DNA of 42,033 nucleotides from an uncultured Oscillospiraceae bacterium (GCA_900544375.1 UQUZ01000018.1:1-42033); one strand, 5' to 3'; counted from the stretch's first letter, positions 1 through 8,535 are shown. Made by a program: numbers and translations. Notes: generated from the sequence alone by a model not told the origin.

Positions 1-11
1 TTATCTGGTAA
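1..11 (+). CDS. rpsH: C-terminal tail of ribosomal protein S8 (partial)
   Basis: The first bases read in one frame as Ile-Trp followed by a TAA stop at 9-11. Many bacterial S8 proteins end in Ile-Trp or Val-Trp, and rpsH directly precedes rplF in the spc operon. The stop codon overlaps the AGGAGG that serves rplF. Only two complete codons are visible, so the call depends mainly on gene order. Confidence 0.55.
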
Positions 12-27
12 GGAGGTGCAGGAAGGA

Positions 28-573
28 ATGTCACGTATCGGCAGAAAGCCAATCGTTATTCCAGCAGGCGTCGATGTGAAAATCGATGGAAGCACTGTCA
101 CCGTTAAGGGCCCGAAGGGCACCCTTTCCAGAACAGTGCATCAGAATATGAATGTCGCGGTGGAGGATGGCGTGATTCACGTTACCCGCCCGGACGACAA
201 TAAGCTCAACCGTTCGCTCCATGGCCTGACCCGCACTCTGGTGGCCAACATGGTCGAAGGTGTGGAAAAGGGCTTTAGCAAAGAGCTCGAGATCAACGGC
301 GTCGGTTATCGTGCCGCAAAGCAGGGTAAGGATCTTGTTTTAAACATCGGCTACTCCCATCAGGTGATTGTGCCTGAAACCGACGGGATCGCCATTGAGG
401 TTCCCTCGCCGAACAAGGTTGTCATTTCCGGCCCCGACAAGCAGAAGGTCGGCCAGTTTGCAGCGCAGGTGCGTGAGAAGCGTCCGCCAGAGCCTTATAA
501 GGGCAAGGGCATTAAGTACGTTGATGAGCACATCCGCCGCAAGGAAGGCAAGGCCGGTAAGGGCGGCAAGTAA
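28..573 (+). CDS. rplF: 50S ribosomal protein L6
   Basis: L6 is a large-subunit protein that binds 23S rRNA near the factor-binding region. The 181-residue product begins MSRIGRKPI, the canonical L6 start. It has the two-fold repeated L6 domain and a basic C-terminus ending in a KAGKGGK tail. The length is normal for the family. I chose the ATG at 28 over an in-frame GTG at 16 because the GTG lies inside the AGGAGG (11-16) and would add four residues that L6 lacks. It follows rpsH directly and precedes rplR by 24 bases, so it is part of the spc operon. Confidence 0.97.
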   Translation: MSRIGRKPIVIPAGVDVKIDGSTVTVKGPKGTLSRTVHQNMNVAVEDGVIHVTRPDDNKLNRSLHGLTRTLVANMVEGVEKGFSKELEINGVGYRAAKQGKDLVLNIGYSHQVIVPETDGIAIEVPSPNKVVISGPDKQKVGQFAAQVREKRPPEPYKGKGIKYVDEHIRRKEGKAGKGGK

Positions 574-597
574 TCTGAATCGAAGGAGTGAAACGAA

Positions 598-957
598 ATG
601 GTGAACAGACCTGACAGCAATAAGGCGCGTCAGACCCGCCACAAGAGAGTGCGCGGCAAGATTTCCGGCACTGCTGAGTGCCCGCGTCTTAACGTATTCC
701 GCTCCCTGCAGAATATCTACGCTCAGTTAATCGACGACGACAAGGGCGTTACCCTTGTATCCGCTTCAACTGTGGAAAAGGATTTCGAGGAATACGGCGG
801 AAATAAGAGCGCTGCCCGCAAGGTGGGCGAACTGCTCGCAAAGCGCGCCGCTGAAAAGGATATCACGAAGGTCGTTTTTGACCGCGGCGGCTATATCTAT
901 CACGGCCGTGTGCAAGAGCTGGCCGAAGGCGCCCGTGAGGGCGGCCTCAAGTTCTAA
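598..957 (+). CDS. rplR: 50S ribosomal protein L18
   Basis: L18 binds 5S rRNA in the central protuberance of the large subunit. The 119-residue product has the basic N-terminal tail (KARQTRHKRVRGKI) and the L18 core (RLNVFRSLQNIYAQLIDDD). It ends in GREGGLKF-type sequence typical of the family (AREGGLKF). AAGGAG lies 10 bases before the ATG. It sits between rplF and rpsE as in other bacteria. Length is normal and nothing is unusual. Confidence 0.97.
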   Translation: MVNRPDSNKARQTRHKRVRGKISGTAECPRLNVFRSLQNIYAQLIDDDKGVTLVSASTVEKDFEEYGGNKSAARKVGELLAKRAAEKDITKVVFDRGGYIYHGRVQELAEGAREGGLKF

Positions 958-974
958 ACGAAGGAGGAATACTT

Positions 975-1475
975 TTGGCTAAGATTGACGCATCGGCTAC
1001 GGAACTCCAGGAGCGCGTAGTTGCCATCAACCGCGTATCCAAAACCGTTAAGGGCGGCCGTATCTTCAAGTTCGCGGCGCTCGTTGTCGTCGGCGATGGC
1101 AACGGTTCTGTTGGCTTCGGCCTCGGTAAATCGGGCGAAGTCCCGGACGCAATTCGCAAGGGCATTGAGGATGCGAAGAAAAATATGATCAAGGTAGCGC
1201 TCAAGGGCACTACCATTCCCCATGAGATCACCGGCAAGTTCGGCGCAGGTGTTGTGCTGCTCAAGCCCGCCGCTCCCGGTACCGGCGTTATCGCCGGCGG
1301 CCCCGTGCGTGCGGTCGTTGAGACGGTTGGCATCAAGGACATCCGCTCCAAGGCGCTGCGTTCCAACAACCCCTGCAATGTAGTCAGAGCGACCATCGAC
1401 GGTCTCTCAAAGCTGCGCAATGTCGACGAGGTTGCCGCCATCCGCGGCAAGTCGGCCAAACAAATTCTAGGTTAA
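975..1475 (+). CDS. rpsE: 30S ribosomal protein S5 (TTG start)
   Basis: S5 helps shape the decoding and mRNA-entry region of the small subunit. The 166-residue product carries the N-terminal double-stranded RNA-binding domain (LQERVVAINRVSKTVKGGR) and the C-terminal S5 domain (GVIAGGPVRAVVETVGIKDI). The start is TTG at 975, seven bases after AAGGAGG at 961-967. No ATG is placed to give the normal N-terminus. The non-ATG start is the only oddity. rpmD follows after 14 bases. Confidence 0.96.
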   Translation: MAKIDASATELQERVVAINRVSKTVKGGRIFKFAALVVVGDGNGSVGFGLGKSGEVPDAIRKGIEDAKKNMIKVALKGTTIPHEITGKFGAGVVLLKPAAPGTGVIAGGPVRAVVETVGIKDIRSKALRSNNPCNVVRATIDGLSKLRNVDEVAAIRGKSAKQILG

Positions 1476-1489
1476 GGAGGGTGGATAAA

Positions 1490-1669
1490 ATGGCAGACGT
1501 CAAGGTAAAGCTTGTCAAGAGCCTGATCGGCAGCAAAAAGGATCAGATTGCCACCGCCCATGCACTTGGTCTTCGTAAGATCGGGGACGTATCCGTTCAG
1601 CCGGATAATCCCCAGACGCAGGGTAAGGTGAAAAAGATCATCCACCTTATTGAGGTAACCGAAGCGTAA
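1490..1669 (+). CDS. rpmD: 50S ribosomal protein L30
   Basis: L30 is a small large-subunit protein of about 60 residues. The product here is 59 residues, starts MADVKVKLVKS and contains the family core (GLRKIGDVSVQPDNPQTQGKVKKI). The ATG at 1490 follows AAGGAGGG (1474-1481) with normal spacing. An in-frame GTG at 1481 lies in the ribosome binding site and was rejected. The gene sits between rpsE and rplO as expected. Confidence 0.96.
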   Translation: MADVKVKLVKSLIGSKKDQIATAHALGLRKIGDVSVQPDNPQTQGKVKKIIHLIEVTEA

Positions 1670-1687
1670 GCAAGGAGGTGCGAATAA

Positions 1688-2131
1688 ATGAAGTTGCACG
1701 AACTTTCACCGGCCGCTGGCTCCAAAAAGGAAGTTAAGCGGATCGGCAGAGGTGCAGGATCCGGTCAAGGCAAAACGGCTGGTAAGGGCCACAAGGGCCA
1801 GAAGGCCCGTGCGGGCCGCGGCATGCGCCCGGGTTTTGAAGGCGGCCAGATGCCGCTGCAAAGGCGTGTACCCAAGAGGGGCTTTGTCAATATTTTTGGC
1901 AAGGAGTTCTCTATTGTAAATGTTTCCGCGCTTGATCAGTCTTTTGAAGACGGTGCGGTGGTTGACATTGACGCGCTGATCGAAAAGGGCCTTGTCAAAA
2001 AGGTGCTCGACGGCGTGAAAATCTTAGGAAACGGCGAGATCAGCAAGAAACTTACCGTGCAGGTAAATGCTTACTCAGAGGCCGCGAAACAGAAGATCGA
2101 GGCGGCAGGCGGAAAGGCCGAGGTGATCTGA
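1688..2131 (+). CDS. rplO: 50S ribosomal protein L15
   Basis: L15 is a late-assembling large-subunit protein. The 147-residue product has the typical Gly/Arg/Lys-rich N-terminal extension (RIGRGAGSGQGKTAGKGHKG), the GFEGGQMPLQRRVPKRGF signature and a compact C-terminal domain. AAGGAGG lies at 1672-1678. The stop is separated from the secY start by a single base, so translation of rplO and secY is probably coupled. Confidence 0.97.
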   Translation: MKLHELSPAAGSKKEVKRIGRGAGSGQGKTAGKGHKGQKARAGRGMRPGFEGGQMPLQRRVPKRGFVNIFGKEFSIVNVSALDQSFEDGAVVDIDALIEKGLVKKVLDGVKILGNGEISKKLTVQVNAYSEAAKQKIEAAGGKAEVI

Positions 2132-2132
2132 C

Positions 2133-3482
2133 ATGTTTCAAACCTTTATCAACGCGTGGAAGATTGCCGATCTGAGGAAGAAAATGCTGTTTACAGCGCT
2201 GATTCTCCTTGTATTCCGGATCGGCGCCGCGATCCCGGTTCCCTTTGTGGATATCGGGGCCGCGGGCATCATTGCCGATCCCAACGCCGGGAACTTCATG
2301 AACTATTTGAGCATGATGACCGGCGACGCGTTCAACTACGGCACGATCTTCGCAATGTCGATCACGCCGTATATCAACAGCTCCATTATCATGCAGCTGT
2401 TGACGGTGGCGATCCCCGCTTTGGAACGACTCTCCAAAGACGGCGAGGAAGGCCGCAAGAAGATTGCCGCAATTACCCGTTATGTGGCGGTTGCACTCGG
2501 CCTTTTGCAGAGCACCGCTTACTACTTCTATCTTCGCAACACGAAGACCAACGGCGTAAACTTCCTGCTGAAGGATCCCGCGACCGGCGCGGATTTCACA
2601 GGCGGTTGGGCGGTATTTCAGGCCATTATCATTATCCTTGTATTGACGGCTGGCACCGCATTAATCATGTGGCTCGGCGAGCAGATCAATGAAAAAGGCA
2701 TCGGCAACGGCATCTCTCTGATCCTGTTTGCCGGTATCGTTTCCCGCATCCCGACGATGGTTACCCAGCTGTTCCACCCGGAGCGCGGTTATATCTCGAA
2801 GGGCGGCGCGTATTATGCCCTGGTGCCAATCGTTGTGGTGTGCGTGCTTTTGATGATCGCATTCATCGTATGGATGGATAATTCGGAGCGCCGGATTCCC
2901 GTGCAGTATGCAAAACGCGTGGTTGGGCGCAAAATGTATGGAGGCCAGTCCACGCATATTCCGATTAAGGTGAATATGAGCGGCGTTATGCCGATCATTT
3001 TCGCAAGCTCCATCCTTTCCCTCCCGCCCACCATCGAGCTGTTTATGACTGTCAAGGAGGGCAGCGGCTGGGAGACGTTCTTCAATCTCTTTAAAGCGCA
3101 AAGCCCGTTTTATGCGGTGATCTATTTCGTTCTCATCATCTTCTTCGCGTATTTCTATGCGACGATCCAGTACAATCCGATCGAGATGGCGAATAACATC
3201 CGCAAAAACAGCGGCGCGATCCCTGGCATTCGTCCTGGTAAGCCCACGTCTGATTATATCAGCCGGATTCTGTCAAGAATTACATTGCTCGGCGCTCTTC
3301 TGCTGAGCGTTGTGGCGCTGTTCCCGATCCTGTTCTCTCAGATTACTTCGCTTGCGAAGCATCCGATGAATATTTCACTGGGCGGCACGTCTATCATCAT
3401 TCTGGTCGGTGTTGCGCTTGAAACGGTGAAGCAGCTGGAATCCCAGATGATGATGCGCCACTATAAGGGCTTTCTTGACTAA
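2133..3482 (+). CDS. secY: Preprotein translocase subunit SecY
   Basis: SecY forms the protein-conducting channel of the Sec translocon in the cytoplasmic membrane and works with SecE, SecG and SecA. The 449-residue product has ten hydrophobic segments. Family landmarks include RIGAAIPVP in the first helix and plug region, MSITPYINSSIIMQLL, GQINEKGIGNGISL-like sequence (GEQINEKGIGNGISL) and the FFAYFYATIQYNP/IPGIRPGKPT region. Length is normal. The start codon lies one base after the rplO stop. The presence of secY inside the spc operon ties translocon and ribosome synthesis together. Confidence 0.97.
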   Translation: MFQTFINAWKIADLRKKMLFTALILLVFRIGAAIPVPFVDIGAAGIIADPNAGNFMNYLSMMTGDAFNYGTIFAMSITPYINSSIIMQLLTVAIPALERLSKDGEEGRKKIAAITRYVAVALGLLQSTAYYFYLRNTKTNGVNFLLKDPATGADFTGGWAVFQAIIIILVLTAGTALIMWLGEQINEKGIGNGISLILFAGIVSRIPTMVTQLFHPERGYISKGGAYYALVPIVVVCVLLMIAFIVWMDNSERRIPVQYAKRVVGRKMYGGQSTHIPIKVNMSGVMPIIFASSILSLPPTIELFMTVKEGSGWETFFNLFKAQSPFYAVIYFVLIIFFAYFYATIQYNPIEMANNIRKNSGAIPGIRPGKPTSDYISRILSRITLLGALLLSVVALFPILFSQITSLAKHPMNISLGGTSIIILVGVALETVKQLESQMMMRHYKGFLD

Positions 3483-3503
3483 GAACCGCGAAAGGAGAAA
3501 GGC

Positions 3504-4136
3504 ATGAAACTCATTCTTCTTGGCGCGCCGGGCGCGGGTAAGGGAACGCAGGCTGAGATGCTCTCCGCCCACTATTCCATCCCCGCGATCTCCACGGGCA
3601 ACATCATCCGGGAAGCCCTCAAAAAGGGCACGGAGATGGGCTTGAAGGCAAAATCCTTTATTGACGCGGGGCAGCTCGTGCCGGATAATGTCGTTATCGG
3701 CATCATCCAAGAGCGCCTTACGTTGGACGACTGTAAAAATGGTTTTATATTGGATGGCTTTCCACGCACGATCCCACAGGCAGAGGCGCTTGACGCGATG
3801 GGCATTGAGATCGACAAGGTTGTTGATATTGAGGTGCCCGATGAGCTGATTGCCGGCCGTATGGCTGGCCGCCGGGTTTGCGAGAAATGCGGTGCATCCT
3901 ATCATTTAGAGCATAAACAGCCCGAGGAAGAGGGCGTCTGCGACCAGTGCGGCGGCAAGCTTGTGCAGCGCAAGGACGACCATCCTGACACGGTGCTTGA
4001 CCGCCTGCGCGTTTATCATGAGCAGACGGAGCCGCTCAAAGATTACTATGCGAAAACCGGAAAGCTTCGCATTGTAGAGGGGCAGGATGAGGTGGAGCAC
4101 ACCTCGGCGCTGACTCTCAAAGCAGTGGAGGATTAA
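3504..4136 (+). CDS. adk: Adenylate kinase, zinc-binding LID type
   Basis: Adenylate kinase interconverts ATP plus AMP and two ADP in the cytoplasm. The 210-residue product has the P-loop GAPGAGKGT (residues 7-15), the AMP-binding core (DGFPRT at about 84-89) and a long LID domain. Four LID cysteines (Cys126, Cys129, Cys146, Cys149) form the CxxC...CxxC structural zinc site of Gram-positive enzymes. Position between secY and map is classic. The stop is two bases before the map start. Confidence 0.97.
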   Translation: MKLILLGAPGAGKGTQAEMLSAHYSIPAISTGNIIREALKKGTEMGLKAKSFIDAGQLVPDNVVIGIIQERLTLDDCKNGFILDGFPRTIPQAEALDAMGIEIDKVVDIEVPDELIAGRMAGRRVCEKCGASYHLEHKQPEEEGVCDQCGGKLVQRKDDHPDTVLDRLRVYHEQTEPLKDYYAKTGKLRIVEGQDEVEHTSALTLKAVED

Positions 4137-4138
4137 GC

Positions 4139-4888
4139 ATGGTGGTGCTCAAAACAAGGCGGGAACTGGCGCTCATGCGCGATGCATGCCGCATTTCTGC
4201 CGAGGCGTTGCAGATCGCGGGGGAGGCGGTCAAACCCGGGGTGACAACCGCGGAAATTGATCGCATTGCGTATTCGTATATCGTAAAGCAGGGGGCGACG
4301 CCCAATTTCCTGCATCTTTACGGCTTCCCCGCCACCGCCTGCATATCCATAAACGACGAAGTGATTCATGGCATTCCGAGCAAAGAGCGCGTCATCCGTG
4401 AGGGTGATATCGTCAGCATCGACCTAGGAGCCGCTCTGAACGGCTTCAACGGTGACAACGCCGCCACTTTCGCGGCGGGGCCAATCAGCCCCGAAGCGAA
4501 GCGGCTGATCGACACGACGCGTGAGAGCCTTTACGAGGGTATTCGCGCGGCGGTCGCGGGCGGCAGGATCGGTGATATCGGCAGCGCGGTGCAGCGCTAT
4601 TGCGAGGAACGCGGCTATGGCGTCGTCCGGGAATATACCGGACATGGCGTGGGTGCAAAGCTTCATGAAGATCCGTCGGTCCCCAATTTCGGCACACCGG
4701 GCCGTGGTGTGCGCCTGTTACCAGGTATGACCCTAGCCATCGAGCCCATGATTAATCAGGGCACTGCACAGATCAAATCGATGCCAGACGGCTGGACGGT
4801 CAAAACCGCCGATGGAAAGCTTTCCGCTCACTTTGAGCATACCGTGGCAATCACGGCGGACGGCCCTCAGATCCTAACGCAAGTTTAG
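4139..4888 (+). CDS. map: Methionine aminopeptidase, type I
   Basis: The enzyme removes the N-terminal methionine from nascent proteins. The 249-residue product has the pita-bread fold metal ligands Asp95, Asp106, His169, Glu202 and Glu233, plus the substrate-contacting His77 (VIHGIP). It lacks the zinc-finger extension of eukaryotic and some bacterial forms. The motif around Asp106 reads GDNAATF where GDTART-like sequence is commoner, a conservative change. The ATG at 4139 lies two bases after the adk stop. Confidence 0.97.
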   Translation: MVVLKTRRELALMRDACRISAEALQIAGEAVKPGVTTAEIDRIAYSYIVKQGATPNFLHLYGFPATACISINDEVIHGIPSKERVIREGDIVSIDLGAALNGFNGDNAATFAAGPISPEAKRLIDTTRESLYEGIRAAVAGGRIGDIGSAVQRYCEERGYGVVREYTGHGVGAKLHEDPSVPNFGTPGRGVRLLPGMTLAIEPMINQGTAQIKSMPDGWTVKTADGKLSAHFEHTVAITADGPQILTQV

Positions 4889-4900
4889 GGGAGGGGTCGC

Positions 4901-5170
4901 ATGGAGTTTCAAGTGGGAGACGTCGTTTGCTCAAAAGCCGGGCGCGACGAGGGAACTTTTTTGGTGGTAGTCGGCATCGAGGGCGGGTACCCTTTACTGT
5001 GCGACGGAAAGCAGAGGCCGCTTGAACGGCCAAAGCGAAAAAATCCGCTGCATCTGGCATGGACCAACCGCCATATCGATCTGCAAACGATGGAAACCAA
5101 TCGTGCATTACGCAGGGCGCTGCGCAACCTAGAGGAAGCGGGCGCAGTTCGTGTCACAAAGGGAGGTTAA
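4901..5170 (+). CDS. KOW-domain RNA-binding protein (L14e-like)
   Basis: This 89-residue protein starts with a KOW-type segment (VGDVVCSKAGRDEGTFLVVVGI) followed by a basic stretch (RPLERPKRKNPLHL) and a helical C-terminus. Small KOW proteins of the L14E/L6E/L27E type are known between map and infA in many Firmicutes, where they are thought to bind RNA or the ribosome. That role is inferred from family and position. GGGGAGGGG precedes the ATG, and infA starts three bases after its stop. Confidence 0.88.
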   Translation: MEFQVGDVVCSKAGRDEGTFLVVVGIEGGYPLLCDGKQRPLERPKRKNPLHLAWTNRHIDLQTMETNRALRRALRNLEEAGAVRVTKGG

Positions 5171-5173
5171 GCT

Positions 5174-5392
5174 GTGTCGAAACAGGATATGATCGAGATT
5201 GAGGGTACCGTGACAGAAGCTCTTCCAAACGCGACCTTCAAGGTGGCGCTGGAGGGCGGTCACGAGATTTTAGCCCATATTTCCGGTAAACTGCGCATGA
5301 ATTTCATCCGCATTCTGCCGGGCGATAAGGTGACAGTTGAGATGTCGCCATATGATTTGACCCGCGGGCGCATCACATGGCGCTCCAAATAA
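5174..5392 (+). CDS. infA: Translation initiation factor IF-1 (GTG start)
   Basis: IF-1 binds the A site of the 30S subunit during initiation. The 72-residue product has the S1/OB-fold sequence of the family (IEIEGTVTEALPNATFKV, HISGKLRMNFIRILPGDKV, YDLTRGRITWR) and normal length. It starts with GTG at 5174, preceded by GGGAGG at 5161-5166. It lies between the KOW protein and rpmJ in the standard order. Confidence 0.97.
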   Translation: MSKQDMIEIEGTVTEALPNATFKVALEGGHEILAHISGKLRMNFIRILPGDKVTVEMSPYDLTRGRITWRSK

Positions 5393-5404
5393 GGAGGTAA
5401 TCGA

Positions 5405-5518
5405 ATGAAAGTCAGGCCTTCTGTTAAGAAAATTTGCGAAAAGTGCAAGATCATTAAGCGCAAGGGGAAAGTCATGGTGATCTGTGAGAACCCCAAGCAT
5501 AAGCAGCGCCAGGGCTAA
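5405..5518 (+). CDS. rpmJ: 50S ribosomal protein L36
   Basis: L36 is the smallest large-subunit protein. The 37-residue product reads MKVRPSVKKICEKCK with the zinc ligands Cys11, Cys14, Cys27 and His32, so it is the zinc-binding form. AAGGAGG lies at 5392-5398, seven bases ahead of the ATG. It sits between infA and rpsM as is usual in Firmicutes. Because of its size, gene finders easily miss it. Confidence 0.97.
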   Translation: MKVRPSVKKICEKCKIIKRKGKVMVICENPKHKQRQG

Positions 5519-5564
5519 GCCTTGGCCGATCAGGAAAAACCACTTATGGAGGTGCAAGTGACAA

Positions 5565-5933
5565 ATGGCGCGTATTTCAGGTGTTGACCTGCCGAGAGAC
5601 AAGCGTGTTGAAATCGGCTTGACCTATATTTACGGCATCGGCCGCAAGACCGCCAGCGACATCATCAAAGCCACAGGCGTAAACCCGGATATCCGGGTCA
5701 AGGACCTGAGCGAAGACGATGTTTCCAAGCTTCGTGAGTATATTGACCATAACGTCAAGGTAGAGGGCGACCTGCGCCGGGAGACGGCCTTTGATATCAA
5801 AAGGCTCATCGAAATCGGCTGTTACCGTGGCGTGCGGCATCGCAAGGGCCTGCCCGTGAGGGGCCAGCGCTCTAAGACGAACGCCCGCACCCGCAAAGGT
5901 CCGAAAAAGACAATCGCGAACAAGAAGAAGTAA
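5565..5933 (+). CDS. rpsM: 30S ribosomal protein S13
   Basis: S13 sits in the head of the small subunit and contacts P-site tRNA and the large subunit. The 122-residue product starts MARISGVDLPRDKRVEIGLTYIYGIG-like sequence and has the helix-two-turn-helix core. It ends in the basic tail with the RHRKGLPVRGQRSKTNARTR signature. GGAGG at 5549-5553 precedes the ATG. It begins the alpha-operon part of the cluster. Confidence 0.97.
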   Translation: MARISGVDLPRDKRVEIGLTYIYGIGRKTASDIIKATGVNPDIRVKDLSEDDVSKLREYIDHNVKVEGDLRRETAFDIKRLIEIGCYRGVRHRKGLPVRGQRSKTNARTRKGPKKTIANKKK

Positions 5934-5948
5934 GCTAGGAGGGATAGA

Positions 5949-6356
5949 ATGGCTACAAAAGCTTCCGGGAAAAAGACCGTTGCCACGCGCAGACGCCGTG
6001 AGCGTAAAAATATCGAACGCGGTGCGGCGCATATCCAGTCCACGTTCAACAATACCATTGTGACTATCACGGATACACAGGGCAATGCGGTATCCTGGGC
6101 AAGCGCGGGCGAAATGGGCTTCCGTGGCTCCAGAAAATCCACCCCCTTTGCCGCACAGACCGCTGCTGAAACAGCTGCCAAGGCTGCGATGGAGCACGGC
6201 ATGAAAACGGTTGAGGTTTATGTAAAGGGCCCGGGCTCCGGGCGTGAGGCCGCCATCCGTGCGTTGCAGACCGCAGGGCTGGATGTCAGCATGATTAAGG
6301 ATGTCACCCCGATCCCGCATAACGGCTGCCGCCCGCCGAAGAGAAGGCGCGTATAA
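5949..6356 (+). CDS. rpsK: 30S ribosomal protein S11
   Basis: S11 is part of the platform of the small subunit near the mRNA exit. The 135-residue product has the family core (AHIQSTFNNTIVTITDTQGN), the KGPGSGREAAIRALQ signature and the conserved C-terminus PIPHNGCRPPKRRRV. Length is slightly above the usual 125-130 because of a basic N-terminal extension, which is common in Firmicutes. AGGAGG at 5938-5943 precedes the start. Confidence 0.97.
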   Translation: MATKASGKKTVATRRRRERKNIERGAAHIQSTFNNTIVTITDTQGNAVSWASAGEMGFRGSRKSTPFAAQTAAETAAKAAMEHGMKTVEVYVKGPGSGREAAIRALQTAGLDVSMIKDVTPIPHNGCRPPKRRRV

Positions 6357-6381
6357 CCAATTCAGGAGGTGTAACGAACTT

Positions 6382-7008
6382 ATGTCAAGATATACCGATC
6401 CGGTTTGCAAGCTGTGCCGCCGCGAGGGCAAAAAGCTGTTCCTTAAGGGCGAGCGCTGCTACACGAACAAGTGCTCCGTGGAGCGCCGTTCCTATGCGCC
6501 GGGCCAGCACGGCCAGAGCCGGAAGAAAACTTCCGAATATGGCCTCCAGCTGCGTGCCAAGCAGCAGGCCCGCCGTTACTACGGCATTCAGGAGAGCCAG
6601 TTCCGTAAATATTTCGAGATGGCGGAGCGTCGTCAGGGCGTAACGGGCGAAAACCTGCTGCGCATCTGCGAGAGCAGGCTCGATAATGTTGTTTACCTGC
6701 TGGGCTGGGCCTCGTCTCGTGCGGAAGGCCGTCAGCTCGTGAACCATGGCCATTTTCAGGTCAATGGCAAAAAGGTCAACATCCCGTCCTATCTTCTGCG
6801 CGCGGGTGATGTGGTTACGATTAAGCAGACCAGCCGTGACAGCGAGAAGATCAAGGCGACGGTTGAAGCAAACGCTTCCCGCCCTGTTCCACAGTGGCTG
6901 GACCTTGACAGGGAAAACCTGCAAGCGAAAATCGTCAACCTTCCGGAGCGCGATCAGATTGCTGTTCCCGTGGAAGAGCATCTTATCGTTGAGTTCTACT
7001 CCAAATAA
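6382..7008 (+). CDS. rpsD: 30S ribosomal protein S4, zinc-binding form
   Basis: S4 is a primary 16S rRNA-binding assembly protein and often a repressor of the alpha operon. The 208-residue product begins MSRYTDPVCKLCRREGKK with Cys9, Cys12, Cys26 and Cys31, the metal-binding version. The S4 RNA-binding domain follows (RLDNVVYLLGWASSRAEGRQLVNHGHF). I chose the ATG at 6382 after AGGAGG (6364-6369) because a longer in-frame extension from 6301 would run into rpsK and is not part of S4. Confidence 0.97.
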   Translation: MSRYTDPVCKLCRREGKKLFLKGERCYTNKCSVERRSYAPGQHGQSRKKTSEYGLQLRAKQQARRYYGIQESQFRKYFEMAERRQGVTGENLLRICESRLDNVVYLLGWASSRAEGRQLVNHGHFQVNGKKVNIPSYLLRAGDVVTIKQTSRDSEKIKATVEANASRPVPQWLDLDRENLQAKIVNLPERDQIAVPVEEHLIVEFYSK

Positions 7009-7086
7009 TGCAGCCTGACGAGGTTGTTTTTTGGAGGAACGCAGTACCGCAGGCCGGCCGCCTGAGTTTAACAAGGAGGGTTTTGA

Positions 7087-8037
7087 ATGATTGAAATTGA
7101 AAAGCCCAGAATCGAAACGACCGATTTGAAGCCGGACGGGACCTATGGCAAATTCATCGTGGAGCCGCTGGAGCGCGGCTACGGCACGACGCTTGGCAAC
7201 AGCCTGCGCCGCGTCCTGCTCTCCTCGCTGCCGGGATATGCCATTACCTCCGTTAAAATTGACAACGTTCTGCACGAATTCTCCACGCTCCCCGGTGTGA
7301 AGGAGGACGTTACCGAGATTGTCCTGAATCTGAAGAATGTGATTCTCAAGATTCACGGAGACGGCCCCAAGACTGTCTACATTGAAGGCAGCGGCGAGTG
7401 CGAGATTACCGCGGGCAACATCAAAACAGACTCCGAGGTAGAAATTCTCAATCCCGAGCTTCACATTGCTTCGCTGGATAAGGATGCCCATTTGAACATG
7501 GAGCTCACAGTTGACCGCGGCCGCGGTTACGTTCCGGCGGAAAGAAACAAGCAGCAGATGCAGCCGGTTATCGGCGTCATCGCTGTGGACTCTATCTATA
7601 CCCCTGTGCTGAAAGTGAACTACACAGTCGAGAATACGCGTGTCGGCCAGATTACCGATTATGACAAGCTGACCCTTGAGGTATGGACGAATGGGACCAT
7701 CTCCGCCAAGGAGGCGGTATCCCTGGGAGCCAAGATCCTCAACGAGCATCTCAATCTCTTCGTAGATCTCTCCGACGAGGCCTATGATGCGGAGATTATG
7801 GTCGTCAAGGATGACAACGGCAAAGAAAAGGTTCTGGAGATGACCATTGAGGAACTTGACTTGTCTGTGCGTTCCTTTAACTGCCTGAAACGGGCGGGGA
7901 TCAACACGGTGGAGGATTTGATCAACAAGTCCGAAGAGGATATGATGAAGGTGAGAAACCTGGGCCGCAAATCGCTTGACGAGGTTGTGGCAAAGCTGGA
8001 GTCTCTCGGATTCGACCTCCGCAAGGACGAAGAGTAA
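7087..8037 (+). CDS. rpoA: RNA polymerase alpha subunit
   Basis: Alpha nucleates RNA polymerase assembly and contacts promoter UP elements and activators. The 316-residue product has the N-terminal dimerisation domain (GYGTTLGNSLRRVLLSSLPG at about 33-52). A linker near 230-245 joins it to the C-terminal DNA-binding domain with helix-hairpin-helix sequence (FNCLKRAGINTVEDL, VRNLGRKSLDEV). Length is normal. AAGGAGGG lies at 7074-7081. rplQ follows after 28 bases. Confidence 0.98.
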   Translation: MIEIEKPRIETTDLKPDGTYGKFIVEPLERGYGTTLGNSLRRVLLSSLPGYAITSVKIDNVLHEFSTLPGVKEDVTEIVLNLKNVILKIHGDGPKTVYIEGSGECEITAGNIKTDSEVEILNPELHIASLDKDAHLNMELTVDRGRGYVPAERNKQQMQPVIGVIAVDSIYTPVLKVNYTVENTRVGQITDYDKLTLEVWTNGTISAKEAVSLGAKILNEHLNLFVDLSDEAYDAEIMVVKDDNGKEKVLEMTIEELDLSVRSFNCLKRAGINTVEDLINKSEEDMMKVRNLGRKSLDEVVAKLESLGFDLRKDEE

Positions 8038-8065
8038 GACCGACGAGGTAAAGGAGTGATTTTGA

Positions 8066-8407
8066 ATGCCCGGTACCAGGAAACTTGGCAGGACCACGGA
8101 CCATCGCAAAGCGATGCTTCGGGCTATGGTGACCTATCTCTTGGAGAACGGCAAAATCGAGACCACTGTTACGAGGGCCAAAGAGGTCCGCTCCATGGCG
8201 GAGAAAATGATTACGCTCGCCAAGGAGCCTTCCCTGCATGCCAAGCGCATGGCGCTTGCGTATGTCACAAAGGAGGACGTGGTTAAGAAGCTGTTCGACG
8301 AGATTGCCCCGAAATATAAGGATGTCAACGGCGGCTACTGCCGCATCATTAAGACCGGCCCGCGCCGCGGCGACGCAGCGGAGATGTGCATCATCGAGCT
8401 GGTCTGA
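8066..8407 (+). CDS. rplQ: 50S ribosomal protein L17
   Basis: L17 lies near the polypeptide exit tunnel. The 113-residue product starts MPGTRKLGRTTDHRKAMLR and has the family signature IETTVTRAKEVRSMAEKMIT. The C-terminus is GDAAEMCIIELV. AAAGGAG at 8050-8056 precedes the ATG. It is the last gene of the alpha operon, and an intrinsic terminator follows 32 bases after the stop. Confidence 0.97.
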   Translation: MPGTRKLGRTTDHRKAMLRAMVTYLLENGKIETTVTRAKEVRSMAEKMITLAKEPSLHAKRMALAYVTKEDVVKKLFDEIAPKYKDVNGGYCRIIKTGPRRGDAAEMCIIELV

Positions 8408-8439
8408 AACAAGCAAAAAACAGCATAATAAAAGAGAAG

Positions 8440-8472
8440 CCGCAGGTGGATCACTCCGCCTGCGGTGTTTTT
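8440..8472 (+). terminator. Intrinsic terminator of the spc/alpha operon
   Basis: An 11-bp stem (CCGCAGGTGGA paired with TCCGCCTGCGG, one G-T wobble) with a TCAC loop is followed by TGTTTTT. It closes the ribosomal operon and separates it from the AT-rich accessory region. Confidence 0.92.
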
Positions 8473-8535
8473 ATAGAATGTAAATTTTTGTAATACTATA
8501 CAAATTGAATATCAATATATTGGGATTTATACCAA

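Noticed and set aside
6385..8109. 574-codon open frame on the minus strand
   Set aside because: Antisense shadow of rpsD, rpoA and the start of rplQ; those genes are certain and the shadow resembles no protein family.
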